Positions 1 through 7,471 of a stretch of DNA of 50,775 nucleotides are shown one piece after another (position 1 is the first letter of the stretch; each line of letters begins with the position of its first letter). The notes beneath the pieces are model-generated. The model did not search any database and was not told where the DNA came from. It was given only the letters and a program-made list of their open reading frames with translations. The stretch lies in IMG/VR virus record IMGVR_UViG_3300031823_000009, positions 1-50,775 of that record. The stretch is one strand, 5' to 3'. The position numbers and the translations under genes are program-made. This DNA is from a virus.

Positions 1-127
1 TGAACGGCCGGGTCTGCAGCGCTGTGAGCGGGAAATGGATTGCTATGTCCAAAGCCTTGGCTAGGGGACGGTGCAAATTGGTGTGCTGTCGCGGCAGGCG
101 GCATGATCGGCGCCGGGGCCTGTGCAT
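1..127. repeat. Terminal 127-bp direct repeat, left copy (circular-closure overlap)
   Basis: The first 127 bases match the last 127 bases (50649..50775) without a difference, and a single gene reads continuously across the join. 127 is a common largest assembler k-mer, so the simplest reading is assembly overlap from a circular or circularly permuted genome, not a biological terminal repeat. The unique genome is then 50,648 bp. Confidence 0.93.
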
Positions 128-221
128 CGCCTTCGTCGTTACCGCCTTTTGGACCGCGAGTGCCCTTTAGACTCTTAACGAACTCTTTCACTTCGTCGAG
201 GCTGTTGAACGTGATCTGCAT
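1..221 (-). CDS. 5' part of a 139-aa hypothetical protein spanning the circle junction
   Basis: Joined across the closure (complement of 50450..50648 plus 1..221) this is a 420-nt gene encoding 139 residues. The ATG at 221..219 has the ribosome site AGGAGCG just upstream. The N-terminus (MQITFNSLDEVKEFVKSLKG) is charged and helical. It is followed by a Pro/Ala/Gly-rich linker and a C-terminal domain in the other fragment at the right end. I do not recognise the family. It lies between the SF2 helicase gene and the 111-aa/exonuclease genes of the leftward replication arm, with its own promoter-like sequence in front, so a replication or recombination accessory role is a guess from position only. 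Confidence 0.85.
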   Translation of the reverse strand, partial: MQITFNSLDEVKEFVKSLKGTRGPKGGNDEGDAQAPAPIMPPAATAHQFAPSPSQGFGHSNPFPAHSAADPAV

Positions 222-254
222 ATTCGCTCCTGTTTGTTAGAACCGACACTTCGT

Positions 255-282
255 GTATGACACTATTACAAAGCGGCGTCAA
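255..282 (-). promoter_or_regulatory. Promoter-like sequence for the 139-aa gene
   Basis: On the minus strand TTGACG (282..277) is followed after 16 bp by TCATAC (260..255). The bases AGTG sit immediately upstream of the -10-like hexamer, as in the other promoter-like sites of this genome (20.2, 31.2 and 48.9 kb). It lies between the stop of the helicase gene and the start of the 139-aa gene. Assigned by eye. Confidence 0.5.
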
Positions 283-285
283 CCC

Positions 286-1884
286 TTATCGTTCGTGTAT
301 GCGACCATTAATATCATAGATCCCAGCGGCGACGTACCTGCCATTCTTAGCGCGCTTTAAGTACACCGAATGTGGCTCTGGCAAGTCTTCGTAGGGCCAT
401 AAAGCTGTTGTAAACTTAGTTGTGAGCAACCAACCACTCGTATGCTTAACAGGTGGTGACACTACAATTTGCCACGGTTCTCCTTCTATGATCTTCGTTA
501 TGCTAATGGCCTCACGCCCGGCACCGCGGGTTTTTAAATCTTTACCTGCTGATTGTTCAGTTGCGTTATCGTAGCTACAAAACGGGCATATTGGATGCAA
601 GAAAGCAGCATAGGTCTGATCACACGCCGCGCACTGCTTAATAGCTGATTGCTGCGCTCCGCAGTATGGGCAACGCATGCCATGGTAATGCGGGTCAAAG
701 CGTTTGTTGCAGGCTTTACACTTCGGCGCGCTCTTATGAATCGTCTCGCATTTCGGACACGTACGGCCGTGTTCCCACGTCTGCCACTCACCGCGGCATT
801 CATCGCACGTCAACATCCGGCCGGGTGACGCTACCACGGCGTCCAGCGCTCCATGACGTTCAATGTTGCCGCCGAAATCCGAAACTAGGCAATTCGCAGC
901 ATATGGAGTAACCCTAGCTCCACGGCCGAGTCCTTGAGCGTAATAGACTGCGGATTTAGTAGCTCGGCAAAATGCCAAGTAATCGATATCCGGCACGTTG
1001 AAACCCGTCGTGAACATGTTGCATGAGACGAGAATGCCTACTTGCCCCGTCCGGAAAGCTTCGACCGCTCTATCTCGCTTGCTGATGATTGATCGCGAGT
1101 GTACTCCAGCAACAGCAACGCCGCAACGCTTGAATTCTGCTTCTAATTTGTCAACGTGGGCGATGTTGCACGAGAACACCAGTACACGGCGACGATTAAA
1201 CTTCTGCATAACATCTAGGATAGTTTTGACGTGACTCGATGCGAGTTTAATCGCGCGCGGTGCCATTTCGTCTAGATCGAAATCCCCGGCAACTGTATTC
1301 AGTCCCTCCACATCAATCGTTTCATCTTCACCGGCATCGACTGGTACGAGCGGCTTAACATAGGTGTCGCGAAGCGCGTCAAGAAACGTATATCGATAAA
1401 CAACGGGGCCGAATGTTTTCTCCAAGTCGCCGGTTCCGTCTGATCGGAAAGGCGTTCCAGTCAGGCCGTGGACTTTGGTATGTGAGAGCTTATTGAAGAG
1501 CTGACGGTATTGCGAAGATTTAGCGGGGGGTACGCGGTGAACTTCATCGACGAGGATAGCCGCAACATCGCGAAACATATGCGTGCGATTGACAATAGTA
1601 CCTATAGTGCCAACTGTAATTCTAGCAAACGCGTTGGTGCTAATGGATGCACTGCAGATACCGGGACGCAATCCGAATTCTCGACAGGCTTTATCGTTTT
1701 GTACGACTAATTCTTTGTTATGAGCTACGATTAAGACGCGGTTTGTCGAGCTGTAATGTGCAGCTAGCATACCGAGCATGGCGCTTTTGCCGCCGGCCAC
1801 GGCTATCTCAGCTACACTGAAACGGCCAGTGTATTCTGTTAAGGCCTGAACGCCTTCGATCTGGTGTTTGCGCGGAATGAACAT
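286..1884 (-). CDS. SF2 DEAD/DEAH-type DNA helicase with C-terminal zinc ribbons
   Basis: A 532-residue superfamily 2 helicase expected to unwind or remodel DNA during phage replication or recombination. The N-terminal Q-like motif (RKHQIEGVQAL) precedes a degenerate Walker A (AVAGGKS, about residues 28-34). Motif II reads DEVHR rather than DEAH. Motif III/IV region (GLTGTPFRSDG) and a C-terminal RecA lobe with a motif VI-like QGLGRGAR follow. The last third carries a run of CxxC pairs (CDEC, CPKC, CKAC, CPYC, CAAC, CPFC), i.e. several rubredoxin-like zinc ribbons, likely for nucleic-acid binding. The start ATG abuts the stop of the upstream 57-aa gene, so the two are probably co-translated. 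The family call is secure; the exact role is inferred. Confidence 0.93.
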   Translation of the reverse strand: MFIPRKHQIEGVQALTEYTGRFSVAEIAVAGGKSAMLGMLAAHYSSTNRVLIVAHNKELVVQNDKACREFGLRPGICSASISTNAFARITVGTIGTIVNRTHMFRDVAAILVDEVHRVPPAKSSQYRQLFNKLSHTKVHGLTGTPFRSDGTGDLEKTFGPVVYRYTFLDALRDTYVKPLVPVDAGEDETIDVEGLNTVAGDFDLDEMAPRAIKLASSHVKTILDVMQKFNRRRVLVFSCNIAHVDKLEAEFKRCGVAVAGVHSRSIISKRDRAVEAFRTGQVGILVSCNMFTTGFNVPDIDYLAFCRATKSAVYYAQGLGRGARVTPYAANCLVSDFGGNIERHGALDAVVASPGRMLTCDECRGEWQTWEHGRTCPKCETIHKSAPKCKACNKRFDPHYHGMRCPYCGAQQSAIKQCAACDQTYAAFLHPICPFCSYDNATEQSAGKDLKTRGAGREAISITKIIEGEPWQIVVSPPVKHTSGWLLTTKFTTALWPYEDLPEPHSVYLKRAKNGRYVAAGIYDINGRIHER

Positions 1885-2058
1885 TTAACGACGCACCAGT
1901 ACTTTTTTGGGGTGATATATTTGTACGTACATGCGTTGCTTTAATGCTGATGCTAAGGCACGAGCGCGCGCAATTACGCTGCTGAGATCAGCAGATGAAA
2001 AGTAATCGAAACTTCGGTGTTCTGCTTGTTCCTTACTACGTACTACATAGTAAATCAT
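1885..2058 (-). CDS. Hypothetical 57-aa protein
   Basis: Encodes a small basic protein beginning MIYYVVRSKEQAEH and ending KKVLVRR. The open frame extends upstream to a GTG at 2121, but the ATG at 2058 looks best because the extra residues are unlike a protein start and the GTG lacks a ribosome site. The stop directly abuts the helicase ATG at 1884. No family recognised; context suggests an early or replication accessory gene. Confidence 0.6.
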   Translation of the reverse strand: MIYYVVRSKEQAEHRSFDYFSSADLSSVIARARALASALKQRMYVQIYHPKKVLVRR

Positions 2059-2129
2059 CGTCACACCCATACGTAAAGCAAAACGCTCAGTTGAAACGCT
2101 AAACAAATTGCAGACAGCCACGGAATCAT

Positions 2130-2300
2130 TTAATCCTCCTCAACAATTGAATATTTACGTTCTTCGATTCTCTTAAGACGATGCTTCAAATTACTAATTT
2201 CTCCGCCGTGCTCCCAAACTGAGATAACCATAATAATAAGCGTAACAATAACCAATACCGTTACGACGCCAATAGCAGCCACGCCGATTGTTTCTAGCAT
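2130..2300 (-). CDS. Small single-pass membrane protein, 56 aa
   Basis: Read directly from the minus strand: ATG at 2300, stop TAA at 2132..2130. An AGAGGAG ribosome site lies 9 nt upstream. Residues about 5-28 are an uninterrupted hydrophobic helix of V, I, L, G and A. A charged, helical tail follows (EHGGEISNLKHRLKRIEERK). Predicted topology is one transmembrane segment with a cytoplasmic basic tail. Function unknown; such micro-membrane proteins in early regions often act on host envelope processes, but nothing here proves that. Confidence 0.75.
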   Translation of the reverse strand: MLETIGVAAIGVVTVLVIVTLIIMVISVWEHGGEISNLKHRLKRIEERKYSIVEED

Positions 2301-2315
2301 TTTTGATACTCCTCT

Positions 2316-2630
2316 TTAGTACAGTGGATTTAAAAGAAGCATAAGTTGGCCGTCAAAGTCTAAGATCATGCACGCTCGTTCCATTAGACTCCACTGTTCA
2401 TGCGTAGGCATGCGTAAATAAGCATGCTTTGGACAGGAAGAAATATCTTTGATTAGTACGAGCCCATTCATTGCGATTGGCAGCGAATTTTCTGCGACGG
2501 CGCCGCAGCAATCGAACGTACTAGGTGATATTTTAGTCGTGTGATAGACTGCACCTAACTCATGTCGAGCTTGTGGTGTCAATAGCGGCGATATGCAGAT
2601 TGCGCTCAGAGGCCAGTATGGCATGCTCAT
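2316..2630 (-). CDS. Hypothetical 104-aa protein
   Basis: The gene begins with ATG at 2630, three bases after the methyltransferase stop, and AAGGA lies upstream. The N-terminus MSMPYWPLSA is reminiscent of the MPW starts of other genes here. An internal PKHAYLRMPTHEQW resembles the KHA..MPW signature at the primase C-terminus; the KHA codons contain one of the AAGCATGCTT palindromes. No known domain recognised. Confidence 0.6.
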   Translation of the reverse strand: MSMPYWPLSAICISPLLTPQARHELGAVYHTTKISPSTFDCCGAVAENSLPIAMNGLVLIKDISSCPKHAYLRMPTHEQWSLMERACMILDFDGQLMLLLNPLY

Positions 2631-2633
2631 AGT

Positions 2634-3203
2634 TCAATCCTTTCCTTCGTAAAAAATGCGCGGCGGCGGTTGCCACAGCGGTCCCCACACATACCATGCG
2701 TGATTCTGAGTCGAACCATACTCGCCGGGAAACCATTGTATTCGATGAGTTAACGCAAGCTTGAAGGAAAACCGCGGATTATCCGAAAAAAGATCGCGGC
2801 GACTTCTTCCAAAGTCAAATGTCGCAGGAAGCAAGAGCGCAATCCATCCGTTAGTACGTTGAAGCGCCAGATGTGCAAATCGCACGGCATCGCGACAACC
2901 TTTACCATAAGGCGGATTAGTGATTATGTCGCAGTTCCATACTAATGGCGGTATGGCTTTACGTGGTACTAAGAAATCATAAATAAAAGTGTGTTCTTTA
3001 CTATACGTCGTAATATCAGACGTAGATATGCACGCTCCCCACAGTCCTAATTCATAAGCAATTGCGTGGTTACCGGCGGCAGGTTCCCATATTTCGCGGC
3101 CTTGCACTGATGGAAAATGCCGCATTAGTACTCGCGTCACCCACGGTTCTGTTTCGTAAAGATCATTCGCTGCACGTGCGAATTTTGAAGCGACGACGGT
3201 CAT
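2634..3203 (-). CDS. DNA adenine-N6 methyltransferase-like protein
   Basis: A 189-residue class I SAM-dependent methyltransferase. The SAM-binding motif I appears as EPAAGNHAIA (about residues 40-49). The amino-methyltransferase motif IV is ITNPPYGKG (about 94-102), the NPPY form typical of adenine-N6 enzymes. The aromatic C-terminus is common in phage orphan methyltransferases. The ATG overlaps the preceding stop as ATGA, so it is translationally coupled to the 101-aa gene. A likely role is methylation of phage DNA against host restriction. No cognate restriction gene is seen. Specificity cannot be read from sequence. Confidence 0.85.
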   Translation of the reverse strand: MTVVASKFARAANDLYETEPWVTRVLMRHFPSVQGREIWEPAAGNHAIAYELGLWGACISTSDITTYSKEHTFIYDFLVPRKAIPPLVWNCDIITNPPYGKGCRDAVRFAHLALQRTNGWIALLLPATFDFGRSRRDLFSDNPRFSFKLALTHRIQWFPGEYGSTQNHAWYVWGPLWQPPPRIFYEGKD

Positions 3204-3505
3204 ATTTCAAGCCCCAGAGCGAACGCTTTGTCCAACGTCGTGAGCACCAACTCTTGTACGGTCATTGCCGGCACGCCGATCTGCGGCATGCCGATATCTT
3301 GAAACTCAATAGTAGTGCCATCTTTGAAAGTACACTTACCTTCTGGCATGACTTGTCCACGTTCAGTGTTTACTACCGTACGCAGTTCTTCATTTTGACT
3401 GCGCACGAGTATAGCCGTAAATGCGTGCATAAACTGCATGTCTGCCCGTAATGCTTGAATAATATCTTCTAAAGATTGTTCGGGTGTTTCCCACGGCATC
3501 TTCAT
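3200..3505 (-). CDS. Hypothetical 101-aa protein with N-terminal MKMPWET
   Basis: The start at 3505 is chosen because ATG overlaps the stop of the upstream 59-aa gene (ATGA), and because the 48-aa gene at 20.1 kb has the same first seven residues, MKMPWET. An alternative ATG at 3526 would add seven residues. The body has a helical segment (EQSLEDIIQALRADMQFMHAFTA) and a beta-rich part (GKCTFKDGTTIEFQDI). No known family. Coupled on both sides in the leftward early operon. Confidence 0.72.
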   Translation of the reverse strand: MKMPWETPEQSLEDIIQALRADMQFMHAFTAILVRSQNEELRTVVNTERGQVMPEGKCTFKDGTTIEFQDIGMPQIGVPAMTVQELVLTTLDKAFALGLEI

Positions 3506-3681
3506 TCGGGCTGCGCTCTGTGCCATTCATTATCGCGCTTCCTTATAAGTGCAATACCGTTCATGTTAATCTCACCATCATTGCTGAATACGTGATCGTA
3601 ACCGGCTTTTCGGAGAGCACAATCAATTTCATTGTACGCAACATCGCTGATTTCTAGTATTGCTAAGGTGTATGTTCCCAT
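3502..3681 (-). CDS. Hypothetical 59-aa protein
   Basis: Read directly from the minus strand: ATG at 3681, TGA at 3504..3502. The protein begins MGTYTLAILEISDVAYNEID and contains a conserved-looking CALRKAGYDHV helix. AAGGA lies about 10 nt upstream. The start lies inside the last codons of the 54-aa gene and the stop overlaps the next ATG, giving tight coupling. Function unknown. Confidence 0.7.
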   Translation of the reverse strand: MGTYTLAILEISDVAYNEIDCALRKAGYDHVFSNDGEINMNGIALIRKRDNEWHRAQPE

Positions 3682-3827
3682 GGCATTTTCCTTTCTGATT
3701 GTTCAATTTCCCACGGGAAAGCATGCTTTTTCTCGTGAGTCGCACCGAATCGACACCGTACGCCATCCGCAACAGTTTTCCCGCAGGCGCAAACTTCATC
3801 CCACTCACCATTCGATTTCAGCCCCAT
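3663..3827 (-). CDS. 54-aa protein with CxC..C motif and two PWE peptides
   Basis: Read directly from the minus strand: ATG at 3827 overlaps the last codons of the primase-helicase gene, stop TAG at 3665..3663. The N-terminal half has a possible metal site (EVCACGKTVADGVRC). The C-terminal half carries KKHAFPWEIE followed by RKMPWEHTP at the very end. The same KKHA...MPW pattern ends the upstream primase-helicase. The AAAGCATGCTTT palindrome at 3718..3729 encodes the KHAF. The reading frame is intact and sits neatly between two coupled genes, which supports its being real. Confidence 0.7.
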   Translation of the reverse strand: MGLKSNGEWDEVCACGKTVADGVRCRFGATHEKKHAFPWEIEQSERKMPWEHTP

Positions 3828-5869
3828 TTCGGCACCTCAATCGACCAAGGCATAATCAAAGCATGCTTTTTCCTGTCAACGCCGTTAATCGGGGCATATA
3901 CGGCTAGGTACGGACACCCACGCATCATACGCAAATAGCCGCTGTCAAGCAAGCCCTTTAAACCGTCCTTGCCAAAAATTCGCAGTGCGGCGTCTCGATT
4001 GATGACATAACCCGGCGCGTCCCCTTCAAGTATTTTGCCGCCAAGTTCGTGCACACTCTCGAATTTGACGATTTGGCCAGCCCGCAAAGCATCCATGCCC
4101 TCGGCTACCGCGCCAGGCAACATCGCAGCAAGTCTGACTGCCGCGGATTGTTCGGTTTCCTGCCGGGTGGGAGCAATCTCGCGTCTGAACACATTGACCG
4201 TAGTCGTACGTCCTTTGCTGTCTAGACCATAGCTTTCCGATATGATTCGGCCAAGATAACTTTTTGGTCTCGGCGCGCCACGGGCTTTTCCGCAATCGAT
4301 CGAAACGGCATCCTGCCTCCCAGCGGTAACCCGGTACACAAAACCGGAATTGCCGGATTTAGCGCCATTGCCTTTTTGAAATGCATCTTCATTGCCAAGT
4401 GGCAGGTGATCCGTGACCACGAGAGCTACGTTCATACGTCGAGCTATGGATTTGAGGATGAACATGGCTTTCAGGACGCTTTCGGTGTCATTGTCGGCGA
4501 AGCACAACCCGCTAGCTCCCCACGTGTCTAGCACAGACAGTCCAACTGTCTTGCCCATGGCTGCCATTGCTTGAATCTGTGCGATAGCTTGCCGTTCGAA
4601 CGCTAACGGCTCATTAATGGCCGGAACTAAATGGAAGCGGTCGGCAAGTTCGCGACCATCCGGACGCTGCCTGAGAAGGTGCCGCACCCGGCGTTCGGTT
4701 CCGTACTCGTCTTCTGCGGCAATCCATAATACGTGACCGCCGGGGCACTCCACATCAGCGTCAAGCCATGGGGTACCAGTGAGGTAGCTCACAGCCAAAT
4801 CGGTCACCACGGTTGATTTGCCGGCCCCTGAATGGCCAGTAAAAAAGTGGACTTCACCACATAGAATCCGTTGGTAGAGGAGCCACGGCAGTTCATTCGT
4901 GTTGTCGTCTAAGGAAATTTCAAAACCGGTCCGCGCAACCAAAGTTGGCGCGCTCCATGCATCCAGGAAAGCATGCTTTAATATGCGGCGCCCTGTAACG
5001 GCGCCCATGATCAGGTTGCCGCGAAGCACGGGAAGCTGATCATGCCTGGCGATCTCCTCGCCGAGCTTCCGGCCGCCAACAGCTTCGTCGAGGCCATGGC
5101 CAGCTTCGATTATTGCTTCTTCAATTTCGTGACGTACACACATGCCATGCATTTCGGCAAATTTCAACACGCCAACAATCGAAAAAATCACAGTTCCGCG
5201 GCCTTCCGTACGGCCCATCAGTTCTTGCTTAAGTAATCCAAGATAGCGCTGTGCAGCGTCACGGCCGGCTTGCCATTCATCCTGTGTTTGCGGCACGGCT
5301 TCCTGCAGTTCTTCGTCATTGCATGTTTCGTGTTCGGCGCTGAGGCGCAATGACGTACCTGCGAGTACGGGGACTTTCGCAAGGATATCAATCAGTTGCG
5401 CGGCAGTGATTCGCGGCCATTCGCCATCCCAATTTTCCCATTCATATGGCTCTCCCGTGTCTTTGTGAGGGCCGAAAGCAACAAACTGACCGCCCATAAG
5501 TTGGAGCTTCTCGCCGCTAGCGAACGTAAACGTACGGCTCTTGACAGGCGCATCGACTAAGAAAAAAGGAATTAAGAAGCGTGGCTTCCGGCCCCAGCGT
5601 ACCGGAATGTCTCGCCCTAGCACGTCACGGAATGCCTGCAAAAGCTGTGAGGCGAGCGCTATGTGACTCACGTCCACATCAAAGCCGGATAAGCCTCGAT
5701 CGCCGCAGCGCAGCCCTACAGAGCCGGCGCCAGGGTGTGGAACTGGTCGCGTCCAAACGTTCCAGCCCTCCCCGATCGGGGCCTTGGTGCCTTTGGCGAT
5801 TGCCAATGGAAAGAGGCCACGCGCAATCGCGGCAGCCCAAAAATCTTGAATGGTGGCGGGAAGCGTCAT
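3818..5869 (-). CDS. Bifunctional DNA primase-polymerase / RecA-like replicative helicase
   Basis: A 683-residue fusion that should prime and unwind at the phage fork. The N-terminus is a prim-pol (AEP) domain: the catalytic FDVDVSH lies near residue 65, and GGQFVAFGPHKDTGEPYEW near 130 matches the family's His-containing motif. The C-terminal half is a RepA/DnaB-like RecA fold with Walker A GHSGAGKST (about 345), a Walker B-like region (VGLSVLDTWG) and VVTDHLP. The last residues, KKHALIMPWSIEVPKWG, form a short tail shared in style with neighbouring small proteins. ATG at 5869 is preferred; an ATG four codons upstream is possible. The stop overlaps the 54-aa gene. Confidence 0.92.
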   Translation of the reverse strand: MTLPATIQDFWAAAIARGLFPLAIAKGTKAPIGEGWNVWTRPVPHPGAGSVGLRCGDRGLSGFDVDVSHIALASQLLQAFRDVLGRDIPVRWGRKPRFLIPFFLVDAPVKSRTFTFASGEKLQLMGGQFVAFGPHKDTGEPYEWENWDGEWPRITAAQLIDILAKVPVLAGTSLRLSAEHETCNDEELQEAVPQTQDEWQAGRDAAQRYLGLLKQELMGRTEGRGTVIFSIVGVLKFAEMHGMCVRHEIEEAIIEAGHGLDEAVGGRKLGEEIARHDQLPVLRGNLIMGAVTGRRILKHAFLDAWSAPTLVARTGFEISLDDNTNELPWLLYQRILCGEVHFFTGHSGAGKSTVVTDLAVSYLTGTPWLDADVECPGGHVLWIAAEDEYGTERRVRHLLRQRPDGRELADRFHLVPAINEPLAFERQAIAQIQAMAAMGKTVGLSVLDTWGASGLCFADNDTESVLKAMFILKSIARRMNVALVVTDHLPLGNEDAFQKGNGAKSGNSGFVYRVTAGRQDAVSIDCGKARGAPRPKSYLGRIISESYGLDSKGRTTTVNVFRREIAPTRQETEQSAAVRLAAMLPGAVAEGMDALRAGQIVKFESVHELGGKILEGDAPGYVINRDAALRIFGKDGLKGLLDSGYLRMMRGCPYLAVYAPINGVDRKKHALIMPWSIEVPKWG

Positions 5870-5940
5870 TGCGCATCCCAAGGAATTACGCTAAATGACG
5901 GAGGCATTCGCGGTGACTCGCGATTGTTGGAGGCGCGAGA

Positions 5941-5973
5941 CCCCTGACATGGGTTTCCGGTCCGTGTCAGGGG
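5941..5973. terminator. Stem-loop between the 59-aa gene and the primase-helicase gene
   Basis: CCCCTGACA (5941..5949) and TGTCAGGGG (5965..5973) form a perfect 9-bp stem around a 15-nt loop. It lies in the 117-bp gap between the stop at 5987 and the primase start. There is no U-tract on either strand, so it may be a weak or factor-dependent terminator, a processing site or a leader hairpin for the primase gene rather than a classic terminator. Confidence 0.5.
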
Positions 5974-5986
5974 CGTTCATTTAATG

Positions 5987-6166
5987 TTAGCGCCGTGGCT
6001 TCCAGGTTGTCAAACGTTCAATCGTTTCGTAACATAGTGCCGCATCGTGTTGAAATACTCTCGCTGCTGATAGATAATGGAGTTCCATAGCGCGTACGGA
6101 TGCGTCGTGGAATTCGCGTTGCATGTTTTGGTAGTGCTTAATTAATTCGATTTGTGCATCGATCAT
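5987..6166 (-). CDS. Hypothetical 59-aa helical protein
   Basis: Read directly: ATG at 6166 overlaps the stop of the next upstream gene (ATGA), TAA at 5989..5987. It begins MIDAQIELIKHYQNMQREFH and is almost entirely helical with mixed charge, ending RLTTWKPRR. Last gene before the stem-loop preceding the primase gene. No family recognised. Confidence 0.72.
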   Translation of the reverse strand: MIDAQIELIKHYQNMQREFHDASVRAMELHYLSAARVFQHDAALCYETIERLTTWKPRR

Positions 6167-6378
6167 GTGTGCCTCAAAACATCAAGCGCAGTTGCGCGAG
6201 ATACTATGCGATACGGATAGCCGCCCTGCCAAATGTAGACAAAGTCGCTACCCTCAACGAAAACACAAAGCCATTTGCCGGCAATATTACGCGACGCGCT
6301 TGCTCCAGTAGCAGCCGTTGCTTCCATTTGTCGCAACTTGAACTCAGCATGCGAGCTTAACTTGTGTTCATCGATCAT
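6163..6378 (-). CDS. Hypothetical 71-aa protein
   Basis: Start ATG at 6378 (MIDEHKLSSHAEFKLRQMEA). The ribosome site GGGAG lies 9 nt upstream, inside the PWEY codons that end the previous gene. An alternative GTG at 6393 has no ribosome site. The C-terminal part (WLCVFVEGSDFVYIWQGGYPYRIVSR) looks like a small beta domain. Coupled to the 59-aa gene by ATGA. Function unknown. Confidence 0.7.
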   Translation of the reverse strand: MIDEHKLSSHAEFKLRQMEATAATGASASRNIAGKWLCVFVEGSDFVYIWQGGYPYRIVSRATALDVLRHT

Positions 6379-6380
6379 GA

Positions 6381-6764
6381 TTAGTACTCCCACGGCATTC
6401 TATTTTTCAGTGCAGCGTTCTCCGCAAGCAGCTTCATTACTTCCGCACGCAATTCACGTTCGATGGCATATAGGCCATTAAGCTCTTGAGTCATCACGCG
6501 ATCCTTCGAGCGTAACACAGCTTTTTCGGAGTTGCCTTGCAACTTGCGGCGATGAAGCTCGCAATTGACGAGGCCAAATGCATTAGAGTCTGCGTGACCG
6601 TCCGCGATCTTGCGCGTGACATAGATTGAAAATTTTTCGCTGCAGACACCGCAGGGCCGTTTGAATTCCGTCAACTGCCGGTAGCGTCCACCGTTGGCGT
6701 AATGCGATTTGTCCCCGCATCGCTCCCACGGGGATCGATCGTGCCATCCGTCAATCTTAGTCAT
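6381..6764 (-). CDS. 127-aa zinc-finger-like protein ending MPWEY
   Basis: ATG at 6764 overlaps the end of the upstream 71-aa gene. The N-terminal half has CGVC followed about 30 residues later by CELH, a possible CCCH zinc site, in an HNH/DksA-like setting that I cannot assign. The C-terminal half is a coiled coil (ELNGLYAIERELRAEVMKLLAENAALKN) ending in RMPWEY. A second SPWERCGDK lies near the N-terminus, so both ends carry a PWE. Likely a DNA- or protein-binding early protein. Confidence 0.7.
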   Translation of the reverse strand: MTKIDGWHDRSPWERCGDKSHYANGGRYRQLTEFKRPCGVCSEKFSIYVTRKIADGHADSNAFGLVNCELHRRKLQGNSEKAVLRSKDRVMTQELNGLYAIERELRAEVMKLLAENAALKNRMPWEY

Positions 6765-6972
6765 CGCTGCCAAATCCCATGCTGGCGTACCAAGCTTTTT
6801 GAGCGGCTATACGTGCAGTATATAGTTCTCGTAAGAGGCTCTGTGGTGCGCCTTGTCCTTCTGCGGTATGGCGCACATTACTCGCACGTCTGCCGAATTG
6901 TTTGCGCAGTTCTGCATCCCAATCTTCATAAGTACGAATAACTTCGAGGTGTTCCGGCGAATACAGTGTCAT
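6757..6972 (-). CDS. Hypothetical 71-aa protein
   Basis: Begins MTLYSPEHLEVIRTYEDWDAEL; helical, with an RASNVRHTAEGQGAPQ stretch, ending YASMGFGSDD. Its stop overlaps the next ATG (coding GATGACTAA). Codon use and tight packing with neighbours support a real gene. No recognised domain. Confidence 0.68.
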   Translation of the reverse strand: MTLYSPEHLEVIRTYEDWDAELRKQFGRRASNVRHTAEGQGAPQSLLRELYTARIAAQKAWYASMGFGSDD

Positions 6973-6977
6973 TTTCG

Positions 6978-7190
6978 TTACTCCTCGATAATTTCGAAAG
7001 AATCCACGCGTAATGTTTTATCGATAAAACATCCACGTGCGACGTAGATAGGGATTTTATTCGCCAAATGAAATTCTGCTCGTTCACGGGAATCAAACAG
7101 ACCGTGCACTGCGTTTCGATCCTTCTTTTCGACGAGCTTAAACATTTCGATCTCCATCTGTTGACGTGTGTAGTTCCAATGGTTTGTCAT
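6978..7190 (-). CDS. Hypothetical 70-aa protein
   Basis: ATG at 7190 is preceded by AAGGAAAATC. The protein (MTNHWNYTRQQMEIEMFKLV...) has a helical start and a beta-rich end (IPIYVARGCFIDKTLRVDSFEIIEE). Five bases separate it from the next gene. Member of the leftward run of small early genes; unknown function. Confidence 0.68.
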   Translation of the reverse strand: MTNHWNYTRQQMEIEMFKLVEKKDRNAVHGLFDSRERAEFHLANKIPIYVARGCFIDKTLRVDSFEIIEE

Positions 7191-7203
7191 TTTGATTTTC
7201 CTT

Positions 7204-7428
7204 TCAAACTTCTCGAATCAATTGCATAGATCCCCAATTTAGTTCGGTTTTTGCCGGTGCCAGCTCAAATGCTCGCCGAATAATCGCATCCCGTTCTGCG
7301 TCCGTTGGGTTAGACCACATGCGGGCTTCGTCGCCCTCTGAAGCTATTTGAAAAATGGCAAGCGCGACAACGTCGGATGTTTCGCGAGTGCTGGCGAATT
7401 CACGGATATTGGTGGGTACGTAAGTCAT
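7204..7428 (-). CDS. Hypothetical 74-aa protein
   Basis: ATG at 7428 follows GGAGATCGGAA, a good ribosome site. An upstream ATG in the same frame would overlap the 65-aa gene and lacks such a site. The sequence is helical (SDVVALAIFQIASEGDEARMW, TDAERDAIIRRAFELA), with no recognised family. Confidence 0.65.
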   Translation of the reverse strand: MTYVPTNIREFASTRETSDVVALAIFQIASEGDEARMWSNPTDAERDAIIRRAFELAPAKTELNWGSMQLIREV

Positions 7429-7471
7429 TTCCGATCTCCATCTGTTGACGTATGTACGTATACAGGCTTCC

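Larger units (their letters stand above)
2420..4979. repeat. Dispersed palindrome AAAGCATGCTTT (three 12-bp copies plus one 10-bp copy)
   Basis: Exact 12-bp palindromes occur at 3718..3729, 3858..3869 and 4968..4979, and the 10-bp core AAGCATGCTT at 2420..2429. A half match lies at 7609. I see no other full copies in the genome. In all four places the minus-strand frame reads Lys-His-Ala followed by F, L or Y, so a protein-level cause (shared peptide) competes with a DNA-level cause (binding site or replication signal). Confidence 0.7.

Noticed and set aside
1-127. Genuine biological long terminal repeat
   Set aside because: Length equals a common k-mer size and the repeat lies in the middle of a gene; assembly overlap is simpler.
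3629-3811. 60-codon frame with a basic, Cys-ending translation
   Set aside because: Covers the same bases as the 54-aa and 59-aa genes, which have better starts, couplings and composition.
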